From Caballeronia telluris (GTDB taxonomy: Bacteria; Pseudomonadota; Gammaproteobacteria; Burkholderiales; Burkholderiaceae), in NCBI RefSeq assembly GCF_001544495.1, contig NZ_FCNZ02000037.1:1-34953 (forward strand): 34,953 nt of DNA, written 5' to 3'. The notes under the pieces were generated by a model. It saw only the letters and a list, made by a program, of their open reading frames with translations. It made no database searches and was not told the DNA's origin. Of the stretch, positions 33,799 to 34,953 are shown one piece after another (the stretch's first letter is position 1; each line of letters opens with the position of its first letter). The translations under genes were made by a program, and so were the position numbers.

Positions 33799-34230
33799 GT
33801 GAGCAACTTCACCGTCGTTTATGCCGTCAATGTGCCGCACTACGGCAAGGCCCAGATCGAAGCGCCGACTGCAGCCGAAGCGATCGCCGCGGCCAAGCAT
33901 CGAGATCCCGCGGACCTCTGCACCGAGCGCGACCGCAGCAGCGCCGCTTGCGCGCGCATTGTTTCGATCACTGACGATGACGGACGAAGCATTGCCGAGG
34001 GTGTCACGCTCGACGGGGCTTTTATGCGATACGGTGGGCGCCCCGCATGGCTCCTTTGCGAAGCCTCACCGGCCATGCTTGAAAGTCTGCAGAAAATGGT
34101 GTCGCGCTCCGACGATCTTGTGCGCGCGTTGGCCTGTCCGAACGGCCGAAACGAACATCTCGTGGAGCGGCTTTGCGCCGCGTGTCATGTCGCGAAGGCC
34201 GTGATTGCCGCGGCAAACGGTGGGAACTAG
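33799..34230 (+). CDS. Unknown plasmid protein downstream of ardC
   Basis: A 143-residue product of unknown function. It begins SNFTVVYAVNVPHYGKAQIEAPTAAEAIAAAKH, a short beta-strand plus helix unit common in plasmid-borne small proteins. It ends with a helical part that has two Cys residues (LACPNGRNEHLVERLCAACHVAK). The start is GTG 33799 with AAGGAG at good spacing. It follows ardC by 72 bases and is probably in the same transcript. Confidence 0.6.
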   Translation: MSNFTVVYAVNVPHYGKAQIEAPTAAEAIAAAKHRDPADLCTERDRSSAACARIVSITDDDGRSIAEGVTLDGAFMRYGGRPAWLLCEASPAMLESLQKMVSRSDDLVRALACPNGRNEHLVERLCAACHVAKAVIAAANGGN

Positions 34231-34505
34231 GCACGGCATCAGTGCGACCGGACGTCGAGATCGAGGTTTGCCGATCCCCTCCGGGAGCCGAGAAAAAGGG
34301 CCGTGGACTCGAGCGGACCAAAAGGACCCGTGCGCCATCCACTGGCGTCTGAGGACCTCCGCAAAGAGCGCGCTTGGTCCCCTAAACATGGGAGGCATGG
34401 CCTGATCCGCCAAACCTAGGCCTTCCTGCAAGGAAAACAGAGCGTCATGAGTGAGCCGACGCGCGCCAAGCAACTGCGCGATCACGGCGAGATTCGGTGC
34501 TTCGA
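34231..34505. other. Convergent gap, nothing recognised
   Basis: This 275-base stretch separates two convergent genes. I see no gene with family features and no clear T-tailed terminator hairpin. Confidence 0.3.
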
Positions 34506-34883
34506 TCAGGCCAGCCACCGAACGATGAACGCGGCGATCGCCGCTCCGAGGAGGGCGCTCACGCCAGAACATATTCCCACAGCAGGCAGTGCCTGCATCA
34601 CCCCAGCGGCGGCGGCTCGCTTGCCGCTCGCCGCAACCAACTGCGCAGCGTCGGCGTTCGCCGCCCTGGCATCCCGGATCGCCTGAGTCAATTCCCGATG
34701 CGCCGTCAGCAGTTCGCGGGTCGCGGTCTGCACGGTCGCATCCAGTTCAACCTTTGCCTGGCTAATGCCGTCGCGCACGCTCGTCGCGTCGGCGATCGCC
34801 GACTTCAGGTCGGCGAGAATCTCCTTGGAGTCGCCCAGGAACCACTCGAACAGGACCTCTTCCTTCGTAGGCGGGCGCTCCAT
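34506..34883 (-). CDS. Coiled-coil protein with C-terminal membrane segment
   Basis: A 125-residue protein of unknown family. A polar N-terminus (MERPPTKEEVLFEWFLGDSK) is followed by a long helical, coiled-coil-like part (KEILADLKSAIADATSV to RELTQAIRDARAANADAAQLV). One hydrophobic segment follows near the end (ICSGVSALLGAAIAAFIV). Its ATG directly follows the stop of the upstream gene, so they form an operon. Small proteins like this often sit next to mobilisation genes, but nothing here proves that role. Confidence 0.6.
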   Translation of the reverse strand: MERPPTKEEVLFEWFLGDSKEILADLKSAIADATSVRDGISQAKVELDATVQTATRELLTAHRELTQAIRDARAANADAAQLVAASGKRAAAAGVMQALPAVGICSGVSALLGAAIAAFIVRWLA

Positions 34884-34953
34884 TCATGCCACCAGCGCCG
34901 TAAAGGCATCATCCAGATTATTGCGCACGGGGATGGCCAGCTTCTTCCAGCGA
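34884..34953 (-). CDS. C-terminal end of a gene cut by the window edge
   Basis: The last 22 codons before a TGA at 34884-34886 are visible and end NNLDDAFTALVA. The stop abuts the next ATG. The part seen is too short to identify; position alone hints at a plasmid mobilisation gene. Confidence 0.45.
   Translation of the reverse strand, partial: RWKKLAIPVRNNLDDAFTALVA

Noticed and set aside
1..34953. CRISPR arrays, tRNA and rRNA genes
   Set aside because: No regularly spaced identical repeats, cloverleaf-like genes or rRNA stretches were seen on either strand.

Overview
The window looks like part of a large plasmid or other secondary replicon from a Burkholderiaceae bacterium, most likely Paraburkholderia or Caballeronia. 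This rests on the high GC content, the Gram-negative porin of the Burkholderia type, the MHS-family transporters, the HhH-containing (DUF3701-type) tyrosine integrases and an ISNCY-type transposase. The genus is an inference; no rRNA or housekeeping marker is present.

Layout. (1) Positions 1-879: the N-terminal GAF part of an AcoR-like sigma-54 activator, cut by the left edge. (2) 1.0-3.2 kb: insertion-sequence debris. It holds a decayed N-terminal ISNCY transposase fragment, a repeat-rich IS end, and a chimera in which the first ~170 residues of a plasmid integrase are joined in frame to the C-terminal part of an ISNCY transposase that carries an in-frame TGA. (3) 3.5-23.1 kb: a catabolic island. 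Its gene content (acyl-CoA-dehydrogenase-like flavin monooxygenase, flavin reductase, Rieske oxygenase alpha and beta, a [2Fe-2S] oxidoreductase, an amidase, a SnoaL/NTF2-like protein and catABC) matches the iac pathway for indole-3-acetic acid (auxin) breakdown via catechol. The usual short-chain dehydrogenase iacE is absent. Extra members are two LysR regulators, two MHS transporters, a porin, a double-length 4-oxalocrotonate-tautomerase-like protein, an EthD-like protein and a lipoprotein type-B carboxylesterase. (4) 23.5-26.2 kb: an intact DUF3701-type tyrosine integrase with an overlapping upstream partner gene. (5) 26.3-31.8 kb: plasmid maintenance, with a ParDE-like toxin-antitoxin pair, a GC-rich repeat region, a winged-helix replication-initiator-like gene with iteron-like repeats upstream, and a parAB operon with an inverted-repeat operator. 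(6) 32.8 kb to the end: plasmid accessory genes (an ArdC-like antirestriction metalloprotein, small unknowns, a coiled-coil/membrane-tail protein and the last codons of another gene).

How the catabolic genes fit together. The monooxygenase and its flavin reductase would start attack on the indole ring. The Rieske oxygenase and its reductase, with the amidase and small proteins, would take the product to catechol. CatA, CatB and CatC would send catechol into the beta-ketoadipate pathway. The main signal not explained by the genes is a 19-bp motif close to CCGTCAAATTCGCCGAAAA. It occurs once upstream of each main transcription unit of the island (iacCD-tautomerase-iacIH, MHS1-iacF, MHS2-iacAG-ethD, catBCA), upstream of the esterase and upstream of a lipoprotein remnant. 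It always has the same orientation relative to the gene. One copy lies between a LysR gene and the divergent iacC. I read it as the operator of a single LysR regulon covering the whole island.
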